In this document: piece after piece, positions 56,948-64,000 of the stretch
Numbering within the stretch: the stretch's first letter is position 1
Layout: each line of letters opens with the position of its first letter
Source of the DNA: Atopobium sp.
GTDB lineage: Bacteria; Actinomycetota; Coriobacteriia; Coriobacteriales; Atopobiaceae
Assembly (NCBI GenBank): GCA_022732885.1
Contig: JAIJTS010000002.1
Location: 1-64,000 of the forward strand
Direction: 5' to 3'
DNA: 64,000 nucleotides
Program-made: the position numbers and the translations under genes
The notes under the pieces: generated by a model
What the model was told of the DNA's origin: nothing
Database searches by the model: none
The model's input: only the letters and a program-made list of their open reading frames with translations

Positions 56948-57232
56948 CATAACAGTCCGTCGTTTGGTTTATAACAAGTCATATCAGAAACACTCGCCTT
57001 CTTGGTCCAAATGACGAAAGCGACAAACCAGGTTGGGACGCACGAATTGACTTCTGGATGGGCGTGAAAAGTCAGGGAGTTGGCTTCCACAATGCTCCGT
57101 GGCGTGGAGCATTAGGTGGAGATATTTATCGCTATAGCGGTAGCCATGGTTGTGTTAATTTGAGTTACAGCAATGCAGAAAAAGCTCTTTAACATCTCAA
57201 ACGATGGTGACCCAATTATCATCCGCTACTAA
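56948..57232 (+). pseudogene. Decayed C-terminal copy of an L,D-transpeptidase
   Basis: Translated in pieces, this matches the YkuD end of the intact gene just upstream: RLLGPNDES, DFWMGVKSQ, GVGFHNAPWR and SGSHGCVNLSY including the catalytic cysteine, then after a frame change DGDPIIIRY and a stop. Over 63 aligned residues I count 46 identical. Damage: about 4 bases are missing near 56958, which puts a stop in frame, and one extra A lies in the run at 57179-57183, followed by a premature TAA. Everything upstream of the YkuD core is gone. The divergence shows it was once a separate paralogue and not a recent partial duplication. Confidence 0.85.
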
Positions 57233-57262
57233 TGTCATTTAGCTTGTACATTGTTAAACGTA

Positions 57263-57607
57263 TTATGAAGTGGCTTCACTGCGAATATACTCTTGGTAAT
57301 AGGTACCCCAGTCACAAAGTTCTTTCAAAATAGGGTTCATTGTTTTACCTAATTTGGTCAGCGTATATTCCACCTTCGGCGGAGTCTCGGGATATACAAC
57401 TCTTCTTACTATGTCCTGTTCCTCAAGCTCACGAAGTTGTGACGTCAAAGTTTTGGTTGTTATGTTTCCCAATAGCCTTTGCAGTTGATTAAACCGCACT
57501 GGACCTTTTGAAAGAAACCAGATAATACGGAGTTTCCACTTTCCCGCTAGTATATTTAATCCAATCTGCATTGGACATTGATCTGTTATTGACATTGTTT
57601 TTGCCAT
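57263..57607 (-). CDS. HxlR-family transcription regulator
   Basis: Winged-helix regulator of 114 residues, the usual size. It shows the family sequence LAGKWKLRIIWFLSKGPVRF and TTKTLTSQLRELEEQDIV (recognition helix region), then YTLTKLG in the wing. HxlR proteins often respond to aldehydes, quinones or disulfide stress through cysteines; here Cys 12 and one near residue 99 are present. The start ATG 57607 has GAGGGG upstream. It is divergent from the amidohydrolase gene and probably controls it. Confidence 0.92.
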   Translation of the reverse strand: MAKTMSITDQCPMQIGLNILAGKWKLRIIWFLSKGPVRFNQLQRLLGNITTKTLTSQLRELEEQDIVRRVVYPETPPKVEYTLTKLGKTMNPILKELCDWGTYYQEYIRSEATS

Positions 57608-57642
57608 AGCAAACCCCTCTTTTATATCGTATCAAAAAGGAT

Positions 57643-57664
57643 AGTACGTATTAAAAAAGTACGT
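57643..57664. promoter_or_regulatory. Candidate HxlR operator
   Basis: AGTACGT occurs twice, 15 bp apart start to start, and ACGTA-N9-TACGT forms an inverted repeat. It lies between the divergent HxlR and amidohydrolase genes. A TTGTTT with TATAGC 16 bp further on lies just to its right and could be the amidohydrolase promoter. Confidence 0.5.
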
Positions 57665-57732
57665 TCTTGTTTGAAGATCCAAAGAAGTTATAGCCTAACT
57701 ATGGTAATAAAACAACAGAGAGGATTCTTCAC

Positions 57733-58536
57733 ATGATTATTGATAGCCATGAACATGTCATGCTCCCTACCACCATGCAGATACAAAAACTAGATGAGGC
57801 AGAAGTAGATAAAGCAATTTTATTTACTACTACTCCACACATAGAAAAAGCAAAATCATCCACATTGGAAGATATCAACAATGAAATGCAAATTTTATAC
57901 AAAGTTTTGGGAGGGGGTTTTACACCACAGAAACGAATAGATAAGATGAAAGACACAATTGCTGAATTACAACGAGCAATAGCTGCAGCGCCCAATAGAT
58001 TCTATGGCTTTGGACCTGTTCCACTTGGACTTTCAGTAAAAGAGACATCGAACTGGATTGAAACATATGTTATTAATAATTCTTTTAAGGGAATTGGCGA
58101 ATTTACACCTGGTTCTGAAAATCAAGTTGAACAGTTGGACACCATATTCCACGCTTCGTCAAATTACACAAATCTTCCCGTATGGGTGCATACCTTTCAT
58201 CCAGTAACACGAACAGGAATCAAAATATTAATGAATCTATGTAAAAAGTATCCTTCAGTCCCTGTCATCTTTGGACACTTAGGTGGCTCAAACTGGATGG
58301 ATGTAATTGCTTTTGCAAAAGAACACAAAAATGCGTATCTAGATTTGTCGGCAGCATTTACTCCTCTCTCAGTAAAGACCGCCCTAACTGAACTACCAGA
58401 AAAATGCTTCTTCAGTTCAGATGCGCCATTTGGTGAACCAACTTTATCCAGAGGACTTATCGAATTTGTAAGCCCATCTAAAGAAGTAACCAACATGGCT
58501 TTAGGCGAGAACATCGCAAATTTATTAAATTTGTAG
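57733..58536 (+). CDS. Amidohydrolase-family metal hydrolase or decarboxylase
   Basis: TIM-barrel protein of the amidohydrolase 2 group, 267 residues. Seen: the N-terminal metal motif DSHEH at residues 4-8, a histidine in WVHTFHPVT near 155, PVIFGHLGG near 178 and the final metal aspartate in FSSDAPFG near 235. Substrate unknown; relatives include hydrolases and decarboxylases of aromatic or lactone compounds. It has GAGAGGA before the ATG. The divergent HxlR regulator suggests induction by a reactive or aromatic compound, which is inference. AT-rich and not part of the neighbouring core genes. Confidence 0.85.
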   Translation: MIIDSHEHVMLPTTMQIQKLDEAEVDKAILFTTTPHIEKAKSSTLEDINNEMQILYKVLGGGFTPQKRIDKMKDTIAELQRAIAAAPNRFYGFGPVPLGLSVKETSNWIETYVINNSFKGIGEFTPGSENQVEQLDTIFHASSNYTNLPVWVHTFHPVTRTGIKILMNLCKKYPSVPVIFGHLGGSNWMDVIAFAKEHKNAYLDLSAAFTPLSVKTALTELPEKCFFSSDAPFGEPTLSRGLIEFVSPSKEVTNMALGENIANLLNL

Positions 58537-58597
58537 CCGTTTAATAATCCATATATAAACAACGTAATAACAACATAAGACAATATCTCTTGAAAGG

Positions 58598-59977
58598 TTA
58601 GAAGCGAGGCATTTGGCCTCCGGCAAAGCCCATATTCTTCATCATAGACTCTATAGCACGGCGGCCCTTCTTTGTATTACCGCCCTGAGTCATAGCCTTC
58701 ATCTTGCCCATCATCTTATTCATCTCTCCCCACTGGCGAATAAGCTGATTGACTTCCTGAACGCTACGACCAGAACCCATAGAAATACGACGACGTCGCT
58801 GACCATTAATAATCTTTGGGCGTACACGCTCTTCTTTGGTCATCGAGTGAATCATGGCTTCAATCTTTGCCATTGAGCTGTCATCCACACCACCCTGCTG
58901 GGCCATCATGCGGTCACCACCAGGTAGAGCGCCAATAAGCTTTGCAAGGCCGCCCATCTTGCGAATCTGATTCATCTGATTAAGCAGGTCGTCCATGGTA
59001 AAGCCTTCACGCAACATGCGCTCGGCATCTTCAACCTGCTTCTCGTCTGCTGCCTGCTGGGCCTTCTCGACAATAGAGATAACGTCACCCATGCCAAGGA
59101 TGCGCTTGGCCATGCGATCTGGGTGGAAAACCTCAAGTGAATCGGGTTTCTCGCCCATAGAAACAAACTTGATAGGCTTACCGGTAACTTCACGTACGGA
59201 AAGTGCGCCACCGCCACGAGCATCGCCATCAAGCTTGGACATGATAACGCCGTCAAAGTCTACGCGCTCGGCGAAGGTGCTGACAACATTGACGATATCC
59301 TGGCCGGTCATGGCGTCGACAACCATAAGAATCTGATCTGGTTTGACGGCACGCTTAATAGCAACGGCCTCTTCCATCATTTCTTCGTCAATTTGAAGAC
59401 GGCCAGCAGTATCGACAATTACCAGGTCATTGAGGTGATCAACGGCCTCTTGGATTGCCTGAGACGCAATAGCAACGGCGTCTTTGCCATCACCACGATA
59501 GACTGGCACGCCAATCTCTGAACCAAGTGTTTCTAGCTGATCTGCTGCTGCTGGACGGTGAACGTCGCAGGCGACAAGCAGAGGATTCTTGCCTTGAGAC
59601 TTAAGCAGGTAGGCAAGTTTTGCAGCCGCGGTTGTTTTACCAGAGCCCTGGAGACCAACAAGCATGATGACGTTTGGAATGCGATTCTGCGCCAACGTAA
59701 GTTTGGACTCGGTTGAACCAAGCAGCGCTGTGAGCTCGTCCAGAACAATACGGACAACGTTCTGCGCTGGGGACAGAGACTCCAGGACATCAGCAGTCAT
59801 GCACTGCTCTTTACAGCGGCCAACAAACTCTTTAACTACTTTGTAGTTAACGTCAGCTTCGAGAAGAGCCATGCGAATTTCTCGCATTGCTGAATTGATA
59901 TCGTCCTCAGTGAGACGGCCCTTTCCGCGCAGAGCGGAAAATGTATTTTGCAGTCTATCTTGAAGGCTGTTAAACAT
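58598..59977 (-). CDS. ffh: Signal recognition particle GTPase Ffh
   Basis: Binds signal sequences and SRP RNA and, with FtsY, targets membrane proteins. N domain (1-85), G domain with GLQGSGKTTAAAKLA near residue 108, DTAGR near 190 and SKLDGDARGG near 248, then a methionine-rich M domain (about 300-459, ending MMKNMGFAGGQMPRF). The ATG overlaps the ftsY stop by one base (TAATG). Full length. The SRP RNA gene was not seen in the window. Confidence 0.97.
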   Translation of the reverse strand: MFNSLQDRLQNTFSALRGKGRLTEDDINSAMREIRMALLEADVNYKVVKEFVGRCKEQCMTADVLESLSPAQNVVRIVLDELTALLGSTESKLTLAQNRIPNVIMLVGLQGSGKTTAAAKLAYLLKSQGKNPLLVACDVHRPAAADQLETLGSEIGVPVYRGDGKDAVAIASQAIQEAVDHLNDLVIVDTAGRLQIDEEMMEEAVAIKRAVKPDQILMVVDAMTGQDIVNVVSTFAERVDFDGVIMSKLDGDARGGGALSVREVTGKPIKFVSMGEKPDSLEVFHPDRMAKRILGMGDVISIVEKAQQAADEKQVEDAERMLREGFTMDDLLNQMNQIRKMGGLAKLIGALPGGDRMMAQQGGVDDSSMAKIEAMIHSMTKEERVRPKIINGQRRRRISMGSGRSVQEVNQLIRQWGEMNKMMGKMKAMTQGGNTKKGRRAIESMMKNMGFAGGQMPRF

Positions 59978-60882
59978 TACTGAACTCCCTCACCAACAAG
60001 TGCTTCACAGAATGAACGAGCATCAAACGTCTGAAGATCATCAATTGACTCGCCCACACCAATACGATAAATAGGCAGGTTAAGCTGGTTTGAAATTGCC
60101 AAAGCAATTCCTCCCTTTGCGGTGCCATCAAGCTTGGTAACAATAAGACCGTCCAAAGACAGCGCGTCATTGAACTCTTTTGCCTGGTTAAGACCATTTT
60201 GACCGGTAGTGGCATCAATAACCAAGACAACGCTCACGGGAATATCTCCTGCACGCTTTCTGGTAACTGAGACAACCTTAGCAAGCTCACGCATTAAATC
60301 AGATGAGGTATGAAGGCGTCCAGCAGTATCAATAAGCACCAGTTCAGTGCCTTGTTTTTCTGCAGTCTCAACAACCTCAAAGCAAACGCTTGCAGGGTCA
60401 GCGCCACGCTCTCTGGTTACTACCTCAATACCAGAGCGTTCTCCCCACACCTGTAGCTGCTCAATTGCTGCTGCGCGGAAGGTATCGGCGCCACCAATCA
60501 GGGTCTTAACCCCACTAGCATGTGCACGACCAGCAATTTTGCCAACAGTAGTAGTTTTACCAGCGCCGTTAATGCCAACAAACAAGACAATAGAAGGCGT
60601 ATCCGTAAAAGGATCTCTTTCTGCAACAGGAAACTCTGAAGTCAGACGCTCTACAAGGGCACGGCGAAGCTGATCGGAGCGCATAAGGTTTTCTCTCGCA
60701 GCACGTTCACGCAGGTCATCGGTGACACGCATAGCCACCTCAGCACCCATGTCCCCCATAACCAGCGTATCTTCGAGGTCATCCCAAAAGTCTTCGGTAA
60801 CCTCTCCGCCCATATAAAAGATTTCGCTTAAGGTCTCACGGGAACGCTCAAGACCGCGGCGAAGATTGTCCATAAAGCCCAT
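59977..60882 (-). CDS. ftsY: SRP receptor FtsY
   Basis: Membrane-associated GTPase receptor for SRP. The NG domain has GINGAGKTTTVGKIAGRA near residue 103, DTAGRLHTSSDLM near 185 and TKLDGTAKGG near 245. At 301 residues it is a minimal FtsY without the long acidic A domain of enteric or some actinobacterial forms; the short amphipathic N-terminus (MGFMDNLRRGLERSRE) should give membrane contact. Start ATG 60882 overlaps the smc stop. Confidence 0.96.
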   Translation of the reverse strand: MGFMDNLRRGLERSRETLSEIFYMGGEVTEDFWDDLEDTLVMGDMGAEVAMRVTDDLRERAARENLMRSDQLRRALVERLTSEFPVAERDPFTDTPSIVLFVGINGAGKTTTVGKIAGRAHASGVKTLIGGADTFRAAAIEQLQVWGERSGIEVVTRERGADPASVCFEVVETAEKQGTELVLIDTAGRLHTSSDLMRELAKVVSVTRKRAGDIPVSVVLVIDATTGQNGLNQAKEFNDALSLDGLIVTKLDGTAKGGIALAISNQLNLPIYRIGVGESIDDLQTFDARSFCEALVGEGVQ

Positions 60883-63800
60883 TAGATATCAACTACCTTT
60901 CCGGTTGTCTTATCAAGCCTCTGGGAGACAACGTGGCTGACACCATCTGCCTGCATAGATACGCCATACAGTACGTCTGCCTGCTCCATAGTGCGCCTCT
61001 GGTGAGAAATGACAATCAACTGTGTTGTCTCTTTGAGCTGCTCAATGGCATCAAGCAGCTTGGAGAGGTTAGCGTCGTCGAGCGCAGCCTCAACCTCATC
61101 AAAGACGTAGAACGGAACAGTACGCGTCCTATACACAGCAAAGAGCAATGCCAGGGCGGTGAGGCTCTTCTCGCCACCTGACATGAGCATCATCTTGGTA
61201 ATGCGCTTACCGCGCGGCTGAGCCACAATCTCAATGCCTGTCTCGGAGAGATGGTCTGGGTCGGTAAGCTCAATATGAGCGTGACCGCCAGGGAACAGCA
61301 TAGAGAAGATCTCAGAGAAGTTCTGATTCACACGGTCAAAGACAACAAGGAAACGGCTACGCATCTTACGGTCAATGGCCGAGATGATTTTCTTCAGAGA
61401 AGTTCGAGCCGCCTCTAAGTCAGCTACCTGCTCGTTAATGTAGTCAGCGCGCTCTTTGAGTCGTTCGTACTCATCCATGGCAACGGCATTGACAGGGCCA
61501 AGTGCCTCAAGCTGGCTCTTAAGCGACGCAACAAGGCGTTCTGCCTGCTCTCTGTCTTCTGGCTCAGGCAGTGTCAAAGCCTCGTCCAGCGAAGCGCCCG
61601 TGGCAAGAATGGCCTCGATGGCGTTTTGAACCTGGACCTCAAGCTTACCAATCTCAACGCTAATCTGATTAGCGGCGTCTTTCTCTTTTTCTACCGCAAG
61701 CGCAGCTTCAGAAGCAGCGTCTTTTGCCTCAGAAATGGTCTCTCGTAGCGTCTCGGAGTCTGCCTCCGCAAGCGACGCGCGGTCCTTAAGCCTGGACGCC
61801 CACTCAAGCGCCTTTTGGTGCAAGGCATCGTAGCGCTTATACAGCGGGTCCACACGCAGCCTAATCACCTCAAGCGCATGCGTTGCCTGCTTAGCGGCAG
61901 CAAGCTGCTCATCCAGCTGAGACAGACGCCTTTCAAGCTCTGCCTGGCGAGAAGCCATACTCGTTGCACGCTCTTTTGCCACCGTTAGGTCCGTCTTTGC
62001 ATCCGAAAGCTCTCGGTTAGCCCTACCTTGAGCGCGAATGGCATCCTCATGCTGATCTTGCAGCTCTTTGAGCTCAGAGGCTAGCGACTCCATGCAAGCC
62101 TTAGCTTCTTCAGCCGCGCGCTTGTGCTCATCAATGTGAGCACGAGCCTCTTGTGCACGCTCTTTGGCCTGCTCTCGAGAAGTGCTCACCTGCTTCAGCT
62201 CTGCCTGAGAAGACGCAACCTGTCCCTCAAGACGGCCTCGTTCCGCAGCAATAGAGGTAAGCTCACCGTTAAGGCGAGCAACCTCACCCTTGGACTGCGC
62301 GCTTTTCTCGCGAACTGAAGCCAGCTCATTCTCGCAGTTGGTAACTGCAGAGCGAGCGGCCTCCAGATGGCGTCGGAGGGAAGGAAGCGCACCCTCAAGC
62401 TCTCGAATGCGACGCTTACGCTCAAGAGAGCCGTCCTCAGCCTGAGATGCATGTCCCAGGACCAGACGACCATCTGGATAGAGCAGTGTGCCGTCAGAAA
62501 GCGCATAAAGCCCGCGAGGCTCAACTTTGTGAGCGGTGTAGACATCTTCAAGGCTCTGAGCCACAAAAACGTGACCAAAGAGTGCCTGTACAAGGGCCTC
62601 GGCGCCCTTCTGAGCAGACACGTACTCAAGTAAAGACGTTGTATGGGCTGGAGCGGCAAGAGATGGAGTTGCGTCAGAAAGCGCAACAAGCGTAGCCTTA
62701 CCGTCCTCAGAAAGCGCCTGAACACGCTCAAAAAGCGTCTGAATGTTTTGCTGCTTATCTACAACAAGCGCGGAAAGATCTTCTCCTAGAAGCTGCTCAA
62801 CAAGGGCCTCAAACTCTGGCTGAACTTCAAGGTAATCGGCAAGTCTGCCAGAAACAAGAGAAGCGGTTGCTGAGTCAGAAACAAGCTTTTCTGCCAGAGG
62901 ACTTCCCTTTTGAACCTCTACATCAAGCGCGCGAAGTGCCTCAAGCGTAGCTTCACTGCTTGAAAGCTCCTGGCGAGAAGATCGCTCTGCCTCGCGAGCT
63001 GCTTCAAGTGCAGAGGCACGCTCAGAAATCTCAGCGACAAACGCCTCCGCCTCCTGACGAGCCTTCTCAAGAGCGCCCGTGAGCTCTGCTTCTTTAGCAC
63101 CACTATCTTCCAGGGCAGCTTGAGCAATCTCTAGCGCCTCAGTAATCTGAGTCAACCTGGACTCAAACATCTGATCTTCTACCTGCGCATGAGCAATCTG
63201 TTCTTCAAGCTTTACATACGCAAGTGTCTCTTTATCAGCACTATTACGTGCACTGCGCTCAGACGCAGTACAGTCAGAAATTTTTACATCCAGAGCACGA
63301 CGCTCCGCAATTGCCTGGTTAGCAGCCTCTTGCAACGCATTCACACTCTCTGTTAGATCCGCAACCTTTGCACGAATTGTTGCCAGCTGACCAGAAAGCT
63401 CTTCATTCTCTTTTGCAGCGTCTGCCTTCTGCTTATCCATCACAGAAAGCTGCATGCGCGTATCAGAAAGGCGAGAAACCATATTCTTGCCCTTCTCCTC
63501 CAAAAGACGCATGTCAGATCCCATGCGACCAAGAATCTCTTGCATGCGACGGCGCTGTTCACCCAAATCTCCAACAAAGAGACCCTTTTGCTCAAGAAGC
63601 GACTGAAGCTTTTCAAGCTCACGGTTTTTCTCGCCCGCGCGATATTGTGCAAGCTCAATAGCAGCCTCTGCCTCTTTAGCGCGAGCTTCAAGCTTGCCGT
63701 GTGTAAACTGCAGCTGTCGAAGGTCATCAACTGCAAGCTGTACCGTCAAATCTTTGAGCTGAGCAGACAGATCTTTTGCGCGAGATGCCTTATCTACCTG

Positions 63801-64000
63801 TCTCTCAAGCGGTTTAAGCTGGCGGGTAATCTCGCGAGAAACCACTTTGGCTCGCGTAAGATTCTCATCCATGGAAGAGATTTTGCGCTCCGCACGCTCT
63901 TTGCGGCGACGATGCTTAGAGATGTCCGCTGCCTCTTCAATAAGCTCACGACGCTGTTCAGGGCGGCTAGACAAAATAGAGTCAAGCTTGCCCTGTGAAA
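60882..64000 (-). CDS. smc: Chromosome partition protein SMC, 5' end cut by window edge
   Basis: ATPase that compacts and segregates the chromosome with ScpA and ScpB. The N-terminal Walker A part lies beyond base 64000, about 140 residues by comparison with the family; the frame is open through the edge. Seen: LSSRPEQRRELIEEAA just inside the edge, a long coiled coil, the hinge in the middle (around 62500-62950), the second coil, and the C-terminal ATPase with LMSGGEKSLTALALLF and FYVFDEVEAALDDANL. No frameshift seen. It leads smc-ftsY-ffh, each joined by TAATG overlaps. Confidence 0.97.
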   Translation of the reverse strand, partial: SQGKLDSILSSRPEQRRELIEEAADISKHRRRKERAERKISSMDENLTRAKVVSREITRQLKPLERQVDKASRAKDLSAQLKDLTVQLAVDDLRQLQFTHGKLEARAKEAEAAIELAQYRAGEKNRELEKLQSLLEQKGLFVGDLGEQRRRMQEILGRMGSDMRLLEEKGKNMVSRLSDTRMQLSVMDKQKADAAKENEELSGQLATIRAKVADLTESVNALQEAANQAIAERRALDVKISDCTASERSARNSADKETLAYVKLEEQIAHAQVEDQMFESRLTQITEALEIAQAALEDSGAKEAELTGALEKARQEAEAFVAEISERASALEAAREAERSSRQELSSSEATLEALRALDVEVQKGSPLAEKLVSDSATASLVSGRLADYLEVQPEFEALVEQLLGEDLSALVVDKQQNIQTLFERVQALSEDGKATLVALSDATPSLAAPAHTTSLLEYVSAQKGAEALVQALFGHVFVAQSLEDVYTAHKVEPRGLYALSDGTLLYPDGRLVLGHASQAEDGSLERKRRIRELEGALPSLRRHLEAARSAVTNCENELASVREKSAQSKGEVARLNGELTSIAAERGRLEGQVASSQAELKQVSTSREQAKERAQEARAHIDEHKRAAEEAKACMESLASELKELQDQHEDAIRAQGRANRELSDAKTDLTVAKERATSMASRQAELERRLSQLDEQLAAAKQATHALEVIRLRVDPLYKRYDALHQKALEWASRLKDRASLAEADSETLRETISEAKDAASEAALAVEKEKDAANQISVEIGKLEVQVQNAIEAILATGASLDEALTLPEPEDREQAERLVASLKSQLEALGPVNAVAMDEYERLKERADYINEQVADLEAARTSLKKIISAIDRKMRSRFLVVFDRVNQNFSEIFSMLFPGGHAHIELTDPDHLSETGIEIVAQPRGKRITKMMLMSGGEKSLTALALLFAVYRTRTVPFYVFDEVEAALDDANLSKLLDAIEQLKETTQLIVISHQRRTMEQADVLYGVSMQADGVSHVVSQRLDKTTGKVVDI

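Noticed and set aside
56926..57090. Taking the whole 96-codon minus-strand frame 56800-57090 as a gene
   Set aside because: Its first half is exactly antisense to the decayed L,D-transpeptidase copy, so only the last part can be genuine remnant.
1..64000. CRISPR arrays, prophage, insertion sequences, rRNA, SRP RNA
   Set aside because: Looked for regular direct repeats, transposase or phage genes and rRNA-like stretches on both strands; none was convincing.

Overview
The window reads as chromosome from a moderate-GC Gram-positive actinobacterium of the Coriobacteriia, most like Atopobium/Lancefieldella. This placement is from memory of the families, not a search. It rests on an actinobacterial-type integration host factor (mihF) beside gmk and rpoZ, a PyrR-controlled pyr operon, a sortase-anchored surface protein, an L,D-transpeptidase, and GC content well below that of most Actinobacteria. 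Most of the window is dense core genome on the minus strand, with many 1-8 bp start/stop overlaps. No prophage, CRISPR array, insertion sequence or rRNA was seen.

Layout. 0-5.7 kb: lepA (cut by the left edge), divergent rpsT, then comEA-comEC-holA. 6.0-8.4 kb: mihF-gmk-rpoZ-thiI. 8.6-13.9 kb: complete pyrR-pyrB-pyrC-pyrK-pyrD-pyrF operon, with a leader that can be folded as a PyrR attenuator. 14-15.1 kb: an orphan Wzt-like ABC ATPase with an extra N-terminal beta-rich domain. 15.2-25.3 kb: a galactose locus with a LacI-family regulator, divergent galM-galK-galT, and the facing mglB-mglA-mglC importer. One 14-bp operator occurs in front of all three transcription units. 25.6-39.9 kb: tRNA-Asn, sigA, dnaG, then the large translation operon rimP-nusA-infB-rbfA-nrnA-truB-ribF with a near-consensus promoter, and leuS. 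39.9-45.5 kb: an IMP dehydrogenase of the Tritrichomonas-like subclass, a membrane glycosyltransferase, an ABC exporter half and a divergent AraC regulator. 45.5-52.2 kb: rluD-like gene, lspA, ileS behind a T-box riboswitch, and ftsH. 52.3-58.5 kb: the most accessory-looking block (AT-rich): SpoU methyltransferase, LPXTG-type surface protein, L,D-transpeptidase, a decayed second L,D-transpeptidase copy, and an HxlR regulator divergent from an amidohydrolase. 58.6-64 kb: smc (cut by the right edge)-ftsY-ffh.

How it fits together. Galactose would enter through MglBAC, be converted to the alpha anomer by GalM, phosphorylated by GalK and passed to UDP by GalT. The shared operator implies one regulator for uptake and catabolism; galE is not in the window. 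The pyr operon makes UMP de novo apart from carAB and pyrE, which are absent here. SMC, FtsY and Ffh link chromosome organisation and membrane protein targeting in one run of overlapping genes.

I did not find a clear new defence or biosynthetic system. The items most worth a second look are the MglC permease with a roughly 210-residue coiled-coil N-terminus, the orphan Wzt fusion, the shared galactose operator set, the two RNA attenuators, the NusA C-terminal metal-binding-like tail and the decayed L,D-transpeptidase scar.
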